Made by a program: the position numbers and the translations under genes
The notes under the pieces: generated by a model
What the model was told of the DNA's origin: nothing
What the model saw: only the letters and a program-made list of their open reading frames with translations
The model's database searches: none
Shown: positions 27,567-36,208 of the stretch, in pieces
How positions within the stretch are numbered: position 1 is the first letter of the stretch
Layout of the letters: the number at the start of each line of letters is the position of its first letter
Assembly: GCF_025215075.1 (NCBI RefSeq)
Contig: NZ_JAOBTH010000029.1
Location: 124,001 to 188,000 of the forward strand
Source of the DNA: Tenacibaculum haliotis
Lineage (GTDB): Bacteria; Bacteroidota; Bacteroidia; Flavobacteriales; Flavobacteriaceae
Length of the DNA: 64,000 bases
Direction: 5' to 3'

Positions 27567-27685
27567 CACTTCGAGTGAAATTATTGAAATGTAAATGGGA
27601 AATAATTTTCTATTGAGAAGGTCCTTACTAGTTCTCGATACAATTTTCATTCCGTTTCACTACATTAAAATTACTCGAACTGACG
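27567..27685. repeat. Dispersed repeat, family 2, copy A
   Basis: The element starts CACTTCGAGTGAAATT and ends ACTCGAACTGACG, so its ends are inverted, and it contains TTCTCGATACAATTTTC. The same parts in the same order occur at 31920-32020. The gap of about 300 bases between the regulator and the toxin gene is made of this repeat plus a short open frame (27690-27815). Confidence 0.72.
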
Positions 27686-27783
27686 TTTTATGGGTTGCTT
27701 TGGTTATGTTTTGAATACTGATGGAAAACTAGTTGGCGAACTTCAAGAAAAAGACGATTGTAAGATTTGTAAGAGAACTCTAA

Positions 27784-28722
27784 CTACCTTAATGTACTTC
27801 CTGCACCATAAATAGCTCTACCCCCAGTATGTCTTGCAGCATCGTGTATTTCTCTTTTAATAAGTTGCAAAGTTCCATCTTCTGTGTGATGCCACACATG
27901 ACCTTTAACTCGATTATTCGATTTTGAAATACTTAATTTTCTAGAACTTATTTCATCTACAATTTTCTTTGGGAATTTTTCTTGTAATTCAGTACTTCTC
28001 TTTAATGAGTTTTTCAATTTTAAAAAGGCTAAATTGAACTGGGAATTATCAGTTTTTAACATGCTGTGGTTAGGTATAGTAACTTCAAAAATAGAATGCT
28101 TTTTAAAATCAGGAAAAACACCTTTAATTCTTAGCCCATTTGGTAATGTTATCTCCTTCAATCTAAAAAAAACACCATTAATAGTTTTACCCGCTTTACC
28201 TTGATTAATCGTATTTATTTTTATAGGTGAAACTCCTTGTTTTATTTGTTTAATAAAGGTTAAATCTCGTCTATAGCTCGCTCCCATATTCATAATCTTT
28301 TTATAACAACAATTAAGTAAATTATCATTTTCATATAAAGTAAGTAGTTTTGGATTTTTTTCAAAATCTGAAATAAATACTTTTTTTAATTCTTTGGGAG
28401 AGTTTTTGGGTAATAATTTATGAATTCTATTAATGTTTTCATGACCTAGGTTCTTGTACACCTCAGTTGCTCTTTTTTCAGAAAAAACTCTATTCAAAAA
28501 AACTTTACTTTCTTTTGGAGACAACTTATAAGTTGATTTTTCCAATGATTTTTTTGGTGAAAAGCGGAATGTTTCTAATGACTTTATTGATGTTTTAGTT
28601 GAGATTTTTTTAGATATCCCTTTTTTCGAAACTGCTTTAATCCCAGCTGTTATAATCTTAGTTTTTTGAGAAGAAACAGGTAGGTTTGTAGCTAAAAAAA
28701 TAATAAGTATTATTTTTTTCAT
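27784..28722 (-). CDS. Exported protein with C-terminal WHH-type HNH nuclease toxin domain
   Basis: 312 residues. A signal peptide (about 1-18) is followed by a Lys/Ser-rich N-terminal region and an unassigned middle domain. The last about 40 residues carry GHVWHHTEDGTLQLI, then HDAARHTGG, the signature of the WHH family of HNH/ENDO VII nucleases, which form the toxic tip of many polymorphic toxins. The enzyme should cut DNA. It has no large delivery region (no Rhs, VgrG or PAAR), so it may be secreted alone or released by an unknown route. Its start overlaps the stop of the preceding gene by 4 bases (ATGA). No clear immunity gene follows it. Confidence 0.85.
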   Translation of the reverse strand: MKKIILIIFLATNLPVSSQKTKIITAGIKAVSKKGISKKISTKTSIKSLETFRFSPKKSLEKSTYKLSPKESKVFLNRVFSEKRATEVYKNLGHENINRIHKLLPKNSPKELKKVFISDFEKNPKLLTLYENDNLLNCCYKKIMNMGASYRRDLTFIKQIKQGVSPIKINTINQGKAGKTINGVFFRLKEITLPNGLRIKGVFPDFKKHSIFEVTIPNHSMLKTDNSQFNLAFLKLKNSLKRSTELQEKFPKKIVDEISSRKLSISKSNNRVKGHVWHHTEDGTLQLIKREIHDAARHTGGRAIYGAGSTLR

Positions 28723-29465
28723 TTATTGATGTTTTTTAAAATATCTAAATTATTCATTTTATCATTTATTAAAAAGCCTTGAATATAATAATTTGAAAAA
28801 TTCTTTATTAACTTTTCTTTTATATCTTCAAAATAATCATTTAATTTTGAATTAGTTAATACCACAAAAACACTTACTGCTTCGATTATAACGACTGCTC
28901 CTTTACTTACAGCAGGCTCAGGAGTTAACATTAAAAACACACTTGCGGTATTAAGAGTATTAGACAGATATTCAAGATTTTTATTGACATTAGTTTTTAT
29001 AACTCCAATTTCTTTCACCAAATCATTATTTTCATTTACAATCCTAATTACAAATTTCAAAAACCTCCCTTCAATTTGTAAGTTTTTTTTGAAACAATTT
29101 TTATCATGACAGTTATATATTTCATTTATTTCCGATATTTTTTCTAAATACCAATAATCTAACTCAATTTCTTTTTCAGAAATCGTATGCTTCCATTCAT
29201 TGAATTTTTCAAATTGTATTTTTAACTTATCTTTTTCTGGAAGGTTCTTTGTTAAAAAAAATATTTGTTTTCTTGTTTTATATAGTTCTTTTAACTCCCA
29301 ATCAACTAAAAGTTTTAATTTATCTTCAAAATTATCATAAAAAATTTCTACCTTATTTTTTTTTACTCTTTCTAGCTCTTTATCTATTTTATTTTCAAAC
29401 ATTTGAGGATAGAAATCACTACATGAAAAAAGACAGAACATCAATACTATTTTAGAATAATTCAT
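28719..29465 (-). CDS. Lipoprotein of unknown function in the toxin cluster
   Basis: 248 residues. The signal ends in the lipobox CLFSC (Cys15). The mature protein is highly charged and helical, with a possible coiled coil at about 28-110, followed by a hydrophobic stretch at about 175-205 (EPAVSKGAVVIIEAVSVFVVL) that could insert into a membrane. It overlaps its neighbours on both sides (14 bases with the gene before, 4 with the toxin gene), so the three are translated together. It might protect against or help export the toxin; nothing in the sequence decides this. Confidence 0.8.
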   Translation of the reverse strand: MNYSKIVLMFCLFSCSDFYPQMFENKIDKELERVKKNKVEIFYDNFEDKLKLLVDWELKELYKTRKQIFFLTKNLPEKDKLKIQFEKFNEWKHTISEKEIELDYWYLEKISEINEIYNCHDKNCFKKNLQIEGRFLKFVIRIVNENNDLVKEIGVIKTNVNKNLEYLSNTLNTASVFLMLTPEPAVSKGAVVIIEAVSVFVVLTNSKLNDYFEDIKEKLIKNFSNYYIQGFLINDKMNNLDILKNINK

Positions 29466-30306
29466 TTAGAATTTCAGATATTTTAGTTATTTTTTTTAAT
29501 GAATATGTTTGCTCATGATTATTTGACCTCCAAACGAACTTGTCCTTACTTAAAGAATACTTGAAATCTGTATATTTAGTTCTTATAGTTTTCACATCTG
29601 TTTGATTGATGTTTAAATAAACTTCCTCAATAGCAGAATTACTATAAGTCCAATGACCTGATAGTTGATATCTAAATATACCAGTATCATCAGCAAAAAC
29701 TTTTATTCCATCTTTTAATGAATACTTAACTTTATATAAGTAAATATACTTATCTCCTTTAAGTACGATTTGTGTTACATTATCAGGTAATACTTCTTTT
29801 AAAATAATATTATTCCCTATAAAGGCGCCTTCTTCATCGTATTCCTTTTCAAAACAAGAATTTGCAATAAAAACTTCATCTATTTCATCATTTAATGTAA
29901 GGGTTATTTTTAAAATGTGTTCTAACAAATAAAAATCAAATGATGATTTCTTATCATTTAATGTATTAATTACTTGTATTTTATCATCAAGAATAGAGAA
30001 TAAATTATTATTTGAATTTATAAAATAATAATCATCGTTTAAAGTTTCTACAATTTTATTTTCTTTAAAAAAATCAACTTGTTTTATTTCTTTATCTTCG
30101 TTTAGTTTTATATCTACTTGTTCTAAATTATTAGAAATTATTTTCATTTTATTAAATGAAAAATCATTATATACTATAAGTCTTTTACTTTGTAAACTAT
30201 CAACTGAATTAAAATAAGATTTAACTTTTTCCCATCTTCCTTTTTCTTGTGCTAACAAATTAAGATTAACAAAAATAAGTATTAGATAAACATATTTTTT
30301 ATTCAT
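29452..30306 (-). CDS. Exported protein of unknown function in the toxin cluster
   Basis: 284 residues with a signal peptide ending NLLAQ (about residue 20). The mature part is beta-rich and acidic with repeated Lys/Asn/Asp-rich strands, and has a single tract of aromatic residues near the end (FKYSLSKDKFVWRSNN). No family is recognised. It is the first gene of the three-gene unit. The AT content is higher than in core genes, which fits recent acquisition of the cluster. Confidence 0.78.
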   Translation of the reverse strand: MNKKYVYLILIFVNLNLLAQEKGRWEKVKSYFNSVDSLQSKRLIVYNDFSFNKMKIISNNLEQVDIKLNEDKEIKQVDFFKENKIVETLNDDYYFINSNNNLFSILDDKIQVINTLNDKKSSFDFYLLEHILKITLTLNDEIDEVFIANSCFEKEYDEEGAFIGNNIILKEVLPDNVTQIVLKGDKYIYLYKVKYSLKDGIKVFADDTGIFRYQLSGHWTYSNSAIEEVYLNINQTDVKTIRTKYTDFKYSLSKDKFVWRSNNHEQTYSLKKITKISEILNELF

Positions 30307-30373
30307 ATTATTTTTTTAAGTAAATATAAAAAATAAATTCATTAATTAAAATGAATCTATTTTTCTTTTTTTA

Positions 30374-30532
30374 TTAATAAAACTTAAGTTTTCCAGTTGT
30401 AATAAGATCGTAAGTTTGTAGTGATTTCATACTAATTCCTCCGATATAAATACCATTTACTAACGTTTTATACATAGAGTTTACAATTACATTTGTTTTG
30501 AAAGAATTGCAACTATTTAAAGCGATAAACAC
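30374..30532 (-). pseudogene. Lipoprotein-like remnant or alternative-start small lipoprotein
   Basis: The frame reads IALNSC followed by VNGIYIGGISMKSLQTYDLI and a stop at 30374-30376. Upstream it is open into the end of the TM2 gene but has no ATG; the first usable start is GTG at 30532, giving a signal that is too short. The result is about 52 residues. It looks like a small lipoprotein that has lost its start, or one read through coupling with the TM2 gene 20 bases before it. Confidence 0.35.
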
Positions 30533-30552
30533 TATAAGTATTGTTAATTTCC

Positions 30553-30846
30553 CTACCCATTTTTCACAGCTTGCATCATCATCATTTGTTTTTGAAAGTC
30601 TTCATCTTTTTCTCTTTTTTCTAAATCTGAAATTTGCTGTAAAATAGGCATGTTATGTTGCTGTACAATACTTGATATTCTAAACATATCAATAAATGCC
30701 CAAATAAATAAACCTCCACCTGTGAACCAGAATAAAATTTGTGTTCCCCAGTTTCCTAAATACGCATAATGCGCTCCTCCAAAAAAATAAAATAAATACG
30801 CTTTTCCCGAATCTTTTAATTGACTTTGTAATACTTGTTTGTTCAT
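30553..30846 (-). CDS. TM2-domain membrane protein
   Basis: 97 residues. Two membrane helices in the TM2 pattern (AYLFYFFGGAHYAYLG, then LFWFTGGGLFIWAFIDMFRI), followed by a helical cytoplasmic tail that ends KQMMMMQAVKNG. TM2 proteins are common in bacteria but their function is unknown. It is divergent from the WYL regulator across a region with two dyads, so it is a likely target of that regulator. Confidence 0.9.
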   Translation of the reverse strand: MNKQVLQSQLKDSGKAYLFYFFGGAHYAYLGNWGTQILFWFTGGGLFIWAFIDMFRISSIVQQHNMPILQQISDLEKREKDEDFQKQMMMMQAVKNG

Positions 30847-30885
30847 AATAATTTGTTTTTAATTATACCACAAAGTAAAATCATC

Positions 30886-30936
30886 GTTTTCCACGAAATT
30901 GGGAAAACAAAACGTTTTCCTATTTTTATGGAAAAT
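30886..30936. promoter_or_regulatory. Two tandem 7-9-7 dyads between TM2 and WYL genes
   Basis: GTTTTCC-N9-GGAAAAC (30886-30908) and GTTTTCC-N9-GGAAAAT (30914-30936) have the same arms and spacers, with 28 bases between centres. They lie just upstream of the WYL gene's TACTTTTG box (30944-30951). Confidence 0.62.
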
Positions 30937-30943
30937 CAAATAC

Positions 30944-30951
30944 TACTTTTG
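30944..30951 (+). promoter_or_regulatory. -7 box of the WYL regulator
   Basis: TACTTTTG matches TAnnTTTG, 19 bases before the ATG at 30971; the second dyad covers its -33 region. Confidence 0.65.
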
Positions 30952-30970
30952 TTTAAAAGCTACTAATACA

Positions 30971-31885
30971 ATGAAGAGCATAAAAACAACTATCAGCAAA
31001 AAAATTCAACGTCAAATAGTTATTATTAACTTTTTAAAAGAAGGCAATAAAACGAGTAAAGAGTTACTTACGCACTTAAATATAAAAGGGCACAGCAATA
31101 GCACTAGTACACTAAGTAATGATATTAAAAGTTTAAAGGAAACTGGTTTTAAAATAGACGATACCGTAAAAGGCTATTATTCGTTACTTTTAGATGGTTG
31201 TAATGAATTGTATTCGCATTTTATAAAATACCAATCGATGGCTATCGCGTATCAAAAAGCGTTGCAAATGTCGCAAAAACACATGCAATACATTTTATTT
31301 GAACCCAATGCTTTAGAGTTTAATATTGATGTTTTTAATGATATTTTTGAAGCCATACAAAAGAAAAAAGAAATTACATTTAGCCACATTAATTATCAAA
31401 AAAATAATATTATTAAAACGTATTGCTTTAAACCCTATGCTTTAAAAGAATATCAAAATAGATGGTATGCTATTGGCGAAACTGATAATGGCTACAGAAC
31501 TTTTGCTATAGACAGAATTTCTAACCTAATAATTACAAGTAAAAATATAAACATAAATTTAGATAGAGTTGACGAAGAACTACAATATGTGGTTGGAGTT
31601 AGTTTTAATGAAGAAACGATAAAACCTCAAATAATAAAATTAAAGATTGATAATAGTCAAAAAGAATATATTAAAACCACACCTATTTATAAAAATCAAG
31701 AAATAATTGAAGAAAATACTACCTATTTTATTCTTAAATTATTTGTTGGAAACACTGTTGAATTGCGTCAGCAAATTTTAAAATATGGAAGTAGAATTGA
31801 AGTTATTACACCTGCTGTTTTAAGAAAACAAATTGCTTTAGAATTACGGGATTTATTGTTGTTATATAATGATGTCTTAGATTAA
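30971..31885 (+). CDS. WYL-domain transcriptional regulator
   Basis: 304 residues from the ATG at 30971; a longer frame from 30899 would run through the promoter and dyads. The N-terminal helix-turn-helix (about 8-70) is followed by a WYL domain with NRWYAIGETDNGYRTFAIDRI at about 155-175 and a C-terminal WCX-like part. Such proteins bind nucleic acid or nucleotide ligands through WYL and often control phage defence or DNA-damage genes. Here the only neighbours are a TM2 gene and recQ, so its target is most likely the TM2 gene and itself. Confidence 0.88.
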   Translation: MKSIKTTISKKIQRQIVIINFLKEGNKTSKELLTHLNIKGHSNSTSTLSNDIKSLKETGFKIDDTVKGYYSLLLDGCNELYSHFIKYQSMAIAYQKALQMSQKHMQYILFEPNALEFNIDVFNDIFEAIQKKKEITFSHINYQKNNIIKTYCFKPYALKEYQNRWYAIGETDNGYRTFAIDRISNLIITSKNININLDRVDEELQYVVGVSFNEETIKPQIIKLKIDNSQKEYIKTTPIYKNQEIIEENTTYFILKLFVGNTVELRQQILKYGSRIEVITPAVLRKQIALELRDLLLLYNDVLD

Positions 31886-31919
31886 TTAAGCGTGATTTCA
31901 AGGTGTAAAAAAATATTTG

Positions 31920-32020
31920 TTCGAGTGAAATTCTGAAATAATTTAGTATCGAAGACAACTTTTTTCGTTTTAAATTATACTTCTCGATATAATTTTCTAT
32001 CGAAAATCACTCGAAGTGAC
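31920..32020. repeat. Dispersed repeat, family 2, copy B
   Basis: TTCGAGTGAAATTCTG at the left, ACTCGAAGTGAC at the right, and TTCTCGATATAATTTTC inside match copy A at 27567-27685 in order. It fills the gap between the convergent WYL and recQ genes and may also act as a terminator. Confidence 0.7.
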
Positions 32021-32061
32021 AATTTAAAAAATCAACATTTTTACATCAAACTCACATTATT

Positions 32062-34176
32062 TTATCTTCTTTTCTGTAAAATCGTCAATCCAATACGTAT
32101 TTGCTCGTACGGAATTTTCTCTCCTAAAAACTCGAAATAAGGCTTTAAAGTCGGTTCGTTTTTTAATACTTTTTTTGCGTTCGCTATTAACTTAATAGTT
32201 GTCGCATCAATAAATTCATCTAAACTCACATCTTTTCCTTCTAAATATAATTTAGATAAATGTGAAAATATTGTTTGTGCTTTTAAATTTCTTTTATCTG
32301 CTATTTCATCAATCGAAAAACCTTCTTTGTATAAATTATAGGTTTCGAGCGTTGTATCTTTTTTACCTTTCTTTTTCTCTTTTACAAAAGTTTTAATCTC
32401 TTCCATGAATTCTCCACCATACACTTCTAATTTACGTTGCCCTACTCCGCTAATCGCTAAAAAAGCATTATCTGTTTGTGGACGCTCGTTTTCTAACTCA
32501 CGTAAAGTAGCATCACTAAAAACTAAATAGGCTGCAATATTTTCTTCCTGTGCAATTCTGTATCGTAATTTACGTAAACGTTCAAATAAAGTATCTTTTA
32601 CGGCTGATTTCGATGTTTTTTTACCTTTTGCTTTAATAGCTTTTTCAGTTGATTTGAATTCAACTGGAGTTGTTAATTGAATTTTTTCTTTATCGAAAAG
32701 TACTTTTTTAGAAAAATCTGTTAAATGTAACGTATTGTTTAAGTGAAACGCTATTTGGCAATATCCTTGGTTTATCAATTGAATAATATAATGTTGCCAA
32801 TGTTGCCAAGAAATATCATTTCCTATTCCGTATGTTTTTAAATTTTGATAATTTTTATCTAAAACCGCCGCATTTTTTGCGCCACGTAAAACATCAATCA
32901 CCGTACCCATGGCTTCTTTTTCTTGCAGTCGATAAATTGCAGAAAGTGCTTTTTGCGCTATAATTGTTCCATCAAAAAACTGCACAGGATTTTTACAAAC
33001 ATCACAATTACCACAATTTTCCTCAATCAGTTCTCCAAAATAACTCAACAATATTTTCCGTCTACACACAGTTGCTTCTGCAAACTGCTTCATTCTATCT
33101 AACTTTGCTTCCTGAACTTCTTTGTTACTTGTATTTGCTATAAACTGACGTAGCTGAATTACATCAGCATAACTATGAAAAAGTAGTGCTTGTGCTGGTA
33201 ATCCGTCACGCCCAGAACGACCGATTTCCTGATAATATCCTTCGATATTTTTAGGCATATTATAATGAATCACCCAACGCACGTTAGATTTATCGATTCC
33301 CATACCAAAGGCAACGGTAGCACAAATAATTTGAACCTCGTCTTTAATAAAGTCTTCTTGGTTCTTGGCGCGTTCCTCAAAATTTAATCCTGCATGATAT
33401 GCCTTCGCATTTATATTTTGCTGCTTTAATTTACTTGCTAATTGTTCCGTAGCTTTTCTACTTAAACAATATACAATACCAGCTTCATTCGGTTTTTTAT
33501 TGATGAATTTAATAATTTGCTGAACTCTGTCGTTTGCAGGTCGAACTTCTAAACTGATGTTTTCTCTATTAAAAGAACTTACATATTTAGTAGCATGCGG
33601 CATTGCTAATTGCTCTAAAATATCTTCTTGTGTAGCTTTATCCGCAGTTGCGGTTAACGCCACAATAGGAACATTTGGTAGTATTCTTTTTAAAAATGAT
33701 AATTGTTTATACGACGGTCTAAAATCATGACCCCAAGCAGAAATACAGTGTGCTTCATCAATCGCAATACAACTAACGTAATTTGGATTTAAAATATTTT
33801 GAAGTAACGATAAACTTTCTGGAGCCACATACAACAGCTTTACAGTTTTATTTATAACCGAATCAAAAACTTGTTGTTGTTCTTCGGATGATTGACTACT
33901 GTTATAATAAGTGGCTGCAATACCATTTGCTTTTAAACTATCTACCTGATCTTTCATTAAGGCTATTAGCGGAGAAACAACTACGGTGATACCTTCAAAA
34001 AATAATGCTGGCAATTGAAAACATATCGATTTCCCTCCACCAGTTGGCATAATTACCAAGGTATCTTTATTATTTAAAACATTTTCGATAATTGCTTGTT
34101 GCTGTAACCGAAAGCTATCATAACCAAAATTTGCTTTTAATTTTACAAGTAAGTCTTTTTCTGTAAGCTGCATCAT
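32062..34176 (-). CDS. recQ: ATP-dependent DNA helicase RecQ
   Basis: 704 residues. Walker A is MPTGGGKSICFQLP, motif II is AIDEAHCISAWGHDF, and the RecQ zinc-binding region CRRKILLSYF...CGNCDVC is present. An RQC winged helix follows (about 400-510), then an HRDC domain (about 530-600, AISGVGQRKLE) and a C-terminal helix-turn-helix extension (YNLYKEGFSIDEIADKRNL). It unwinds DNA with 3'-5' polarity in recombination repair. A TATTTTTG box (34181-34188) ends 4 bases before the ATG, so a leaderless mRNA is likely. Confidence 0.97.
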   Translation of the reverse strand: MMQLTEKDLLVKLKANFGYDSFRLQQQAIIENVLNNKDTLVIMPTGGGKSICFQLPALFFEGITVVVSPLIALMKDQVDSLKANGIAATYYNSSQSSEEQQQVFDSVINKTVKLLYVAPESLSLLQNILNPNYVSCIAIDEAHCISAWGHDFRPSYKQLSFLKRILPNVPIVALTATADKATQEDILEQLAMPHATKYVSSFNRENISLEVRPANDRVQQIIKFINKKPNEAGIVYCLSRKATEQLASKLKQQNINAKAYHAGLNFEERAKNQEDFIKDEVQIICATVAFGMGIDKSNVRWVIHYNMPKNIEGYYQEIGRSGRDGLPAQALLFHSYADVIQLRQFIANTSNKEVQEAKLDRMKQFAEATVCRRKILLSYFGELIEENCGNCDVCKNPVQFFDGTIIAQKALSAIYRLQEKEAMGTVIDVLRGAKNAAVLDKNYQNLKTYGIGNDISWQHWQHYIIQLINQGYCQIAFHLNNTLHLTDFSKKVLFDKEKIQLTTPVEFKSTEKAIKAKGKKTSKSAVKDTLFERLRKLRYRIAQEENIAAYLVFSDATLRELENERPQTDNAFLAISGVGQRKLEVYGGEFMEEIKTFVKEKKKGKKDTTLETYNLYKEGFSIDEIADKRNLKAQTIFSHLSKLYLEGKDVSLDEFIDATTIKLIANAKKVLKNEPTLKPYFEFLGEKIPYEQIRIGLTILQKRR

Positions 34177-34339
34177 ATTGCAAAAATAATGATAAAATAT
34201 ACGCTATAAATTATATATAATGGCTTTCAGCAAAATAATAGGTTAGGCTAATAATCGATTCTAATAACATATACCTGTTCTAATGCACCTTTTATCAATC
34301 TTAAACCAAACAAATATGTATTATTAATATTTAGATATA

Positions 34340-34375
34340 AAAAAAGCTGAACAATAATTATTGTTCAGCTTTTTA
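34340..34375 (-). terminator. Terminator of the act-cox operon
   Basis: A 34-base perfect palindrome built on AAAAAGCTGAACAATAA, with T run on the minus strand, lies 35 bases after the coxA stop. Confidence 0.92.
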
Positions 34376-34409
34376 AAACGTAATCTATCTTGATTACTTA
34401 TTCTTTATC

Positions 34410-36179
34410 TTAAGATGGCTCTTCTCCGTCTAATAATGGGGTGGTTTGTAATACGAAATCTTTTCCGTGTACATACTCATCATTTTCATCAGTTTTACTA
34501 TAATCATATGCCCATCTGTGAACTTCAGGAATTGCTCCTGGCCAGTTTCCGTGAATATGTTCTACTGGAGTAGTCCATTCTAAAGTATTCGACTTCCAAG
34601 GGTTTTGTGTCGCTTTCTGACCTCTATACATAGAGATAAAGAAGTTTGCTAAGAAAATTAACTGAGCAGCTCCTCCAACAAATGCCATTAATGTCATGAA
34701 TACGTTGATTTCTACTAAATCGTCAAACATTGGAAAGTTTGAATTCGTATAATAACGACGTGGTAAACCAGCTAAACCAACAAAGTGCATCGGGAAGAAT
34801 ACTCCGTAAGCCGCAATAATAGTTAACCAAAAGTGCCAATAACCTAATGTCTTATTCATCATTCTACCATACATTTTAGGAAACCAGTGATATACACCAG
34901 CAAACATTCCTAATAAAGCAGATACCCCCATTACTAAGTGGAAATGCGCTACTACGAAATACGTATCATGTACGTTAATATCTAAAGCTGAATCCCCTAA
35001 AACTAATCCTGTTAAACCTCCTGTTACGAATGTAGAAACTAATCCGATAGAGAATAACATGGCAGGGTTTAATTGTAAGTTACCTTTCCATAAAGTTGTT
35101 ACATAATTAAATGCTTTTACAGCAGATGGAATTGCAATTAATACCGTTGTAAATGTAAATACAGATCCTAAGAAAGGATTCATTCCTGTAATAAACATAT
35201 GGTGACCCCATACAATTGTTGATAAGAAAGCAATCGCGATGATTGATCCGATCATTGCACGGTATCCAAAAATTGGTTTACGAGCATTTGTTGAAATTAC
35301 TTCAGAAGTAAGTCCTAATGCTGGTAATAAAATAATATATACTTCAGGGTGACCTAAGAACCAAAATAAGTGTTCAAATAATACAGGCGATCCTCCTTGA
35401 TAATGTAATACTTCTCCTGAGATAAAAATATCTGATAAGAAAAATGAAGTTCCAAAACCTCTATCCATTATTAATAATAATGCTGCAGATAATAATACAG
35501 GGAAAGAAATAACACCAATAATAGCAGTGATAAAGAAAGCCCACATTGTTAGCGGCAATCTTGTCATTTTCATTCCTTTTGTACGTAAATTTAAAATCGT
35601 AACAATATAGTTTAACGATCCCATTAATGAAGATGCAACGAAAATAGCCATAGAAACTAACCATAACGTCATTCCCATTCCTGAACCTGGTATTGCTTGT
35701 GGCAATGCAGATAAAGGTGGATAAATTGTCCATCCAGCTGAAGCAGGTCCTGCTTCAACAAATAATGAAATAATCATGATTACTGATGATAAGAAAAATA
35801 ACCAGTAAGATATCATGTTTAAGAAACCAGAAGCCATGTCACGAGCACCGATTTGTAATGGAATTAATAAGTTTGAAAATGTACCACTTAAACCAGCAGT
35901 TAATACAAAAAACACCATTATTGTACCGTGAATTGTAACCAATGCTAAGTACATATCAGGATTCATGATTCCATCTGTTTGATGGTCTCCTAAAAATGCT
36001 TCAATGATTGAAAATGATGTTTCTGGCCATGCAATTTGCAAACGAAATAACATAGACATAAAACCTCCTATAACTCCCATAAATATACCCGTAACAAGAA
36101 ATTGTTTCGAGATCATTTTATGATCTTGACTGAAGATGTATTTGGTTACAAATGTTTCTTTGTGATGGTGATCTGACAT
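34410..36179 (-). CDS. ctaD: Cytochrome c oxidase subunit I
   Basis: 589 residues with 12 membrane helices. It has the cross-linked His-Tyr pair motif WFLGHPEVYI, the CuB histidines in WGHHMFITGM, and haem ligands in HDTYFVVAHFHLVMG, marking an A-type haem-copper oxidase. It reduces O2 to water and pumps protons in the inner membrane. It is the last gene of the eight-gene act-cox operon, 29 bases after subunit II, so electrons from alternative complex III probably reach it directly or through the ActE cytochrome. No subunit III or IV gene lies in the window. Confidence 0.98.
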   Translation of the reverse strand: MSDHHHKETFVTKYIFSQDHKMISKQFLVTGIFMGVIGGFMSMLFRLQIAWPETSFSIIEAFLGDHQTDGIMNPDMYLALVTIHGTIMVFFVLTAGLSGTFSNLLIPLQIGARDMASGFLNMISYWLFFLSSVIMIISLFVEAGPASAGWTIYPPLSALPQAIPGSGMGMTLWLVSMAIFVASSLMGSLNYIVTILNLRTKGMKMTRLPLTMWAFFITAIIGVISFPVLLSAALLLIMDRGFGTSFFLSDIFISGEVLHYQGGSPVLFEHLFWFLGHPEVYIILLPALGLTSEVISTNARKPIFGYRAMIGSIIAIAFLSTIVWGHHMFITGMNPFLGSVFTFTTVLIAIPSAVKAFNYVTTLWKGNLQLNPAMLFSIGLVSTFVTGGLTGLVLGDSALDINVHDTYFVVAHFHLVMGVSALLGMFAGVYHWFPKMYGRMMNKTLGYWHFWLTIIAAYGVFFPMHFVGLAGLPRRYYTNSNFPMFDDLVEINVFMTLMAFVGGAAQLIFLANFFISMYRGQKATQNPWKSNTLEWTTPVEHIHGNWPGAIPEVHRWAYDYSKTDENDEYVHGKDFVLQTTPLLDGEEPS

Positions 36180-36208
36180 AATCTATATATATACTTTTAA
36201 AAAATATC

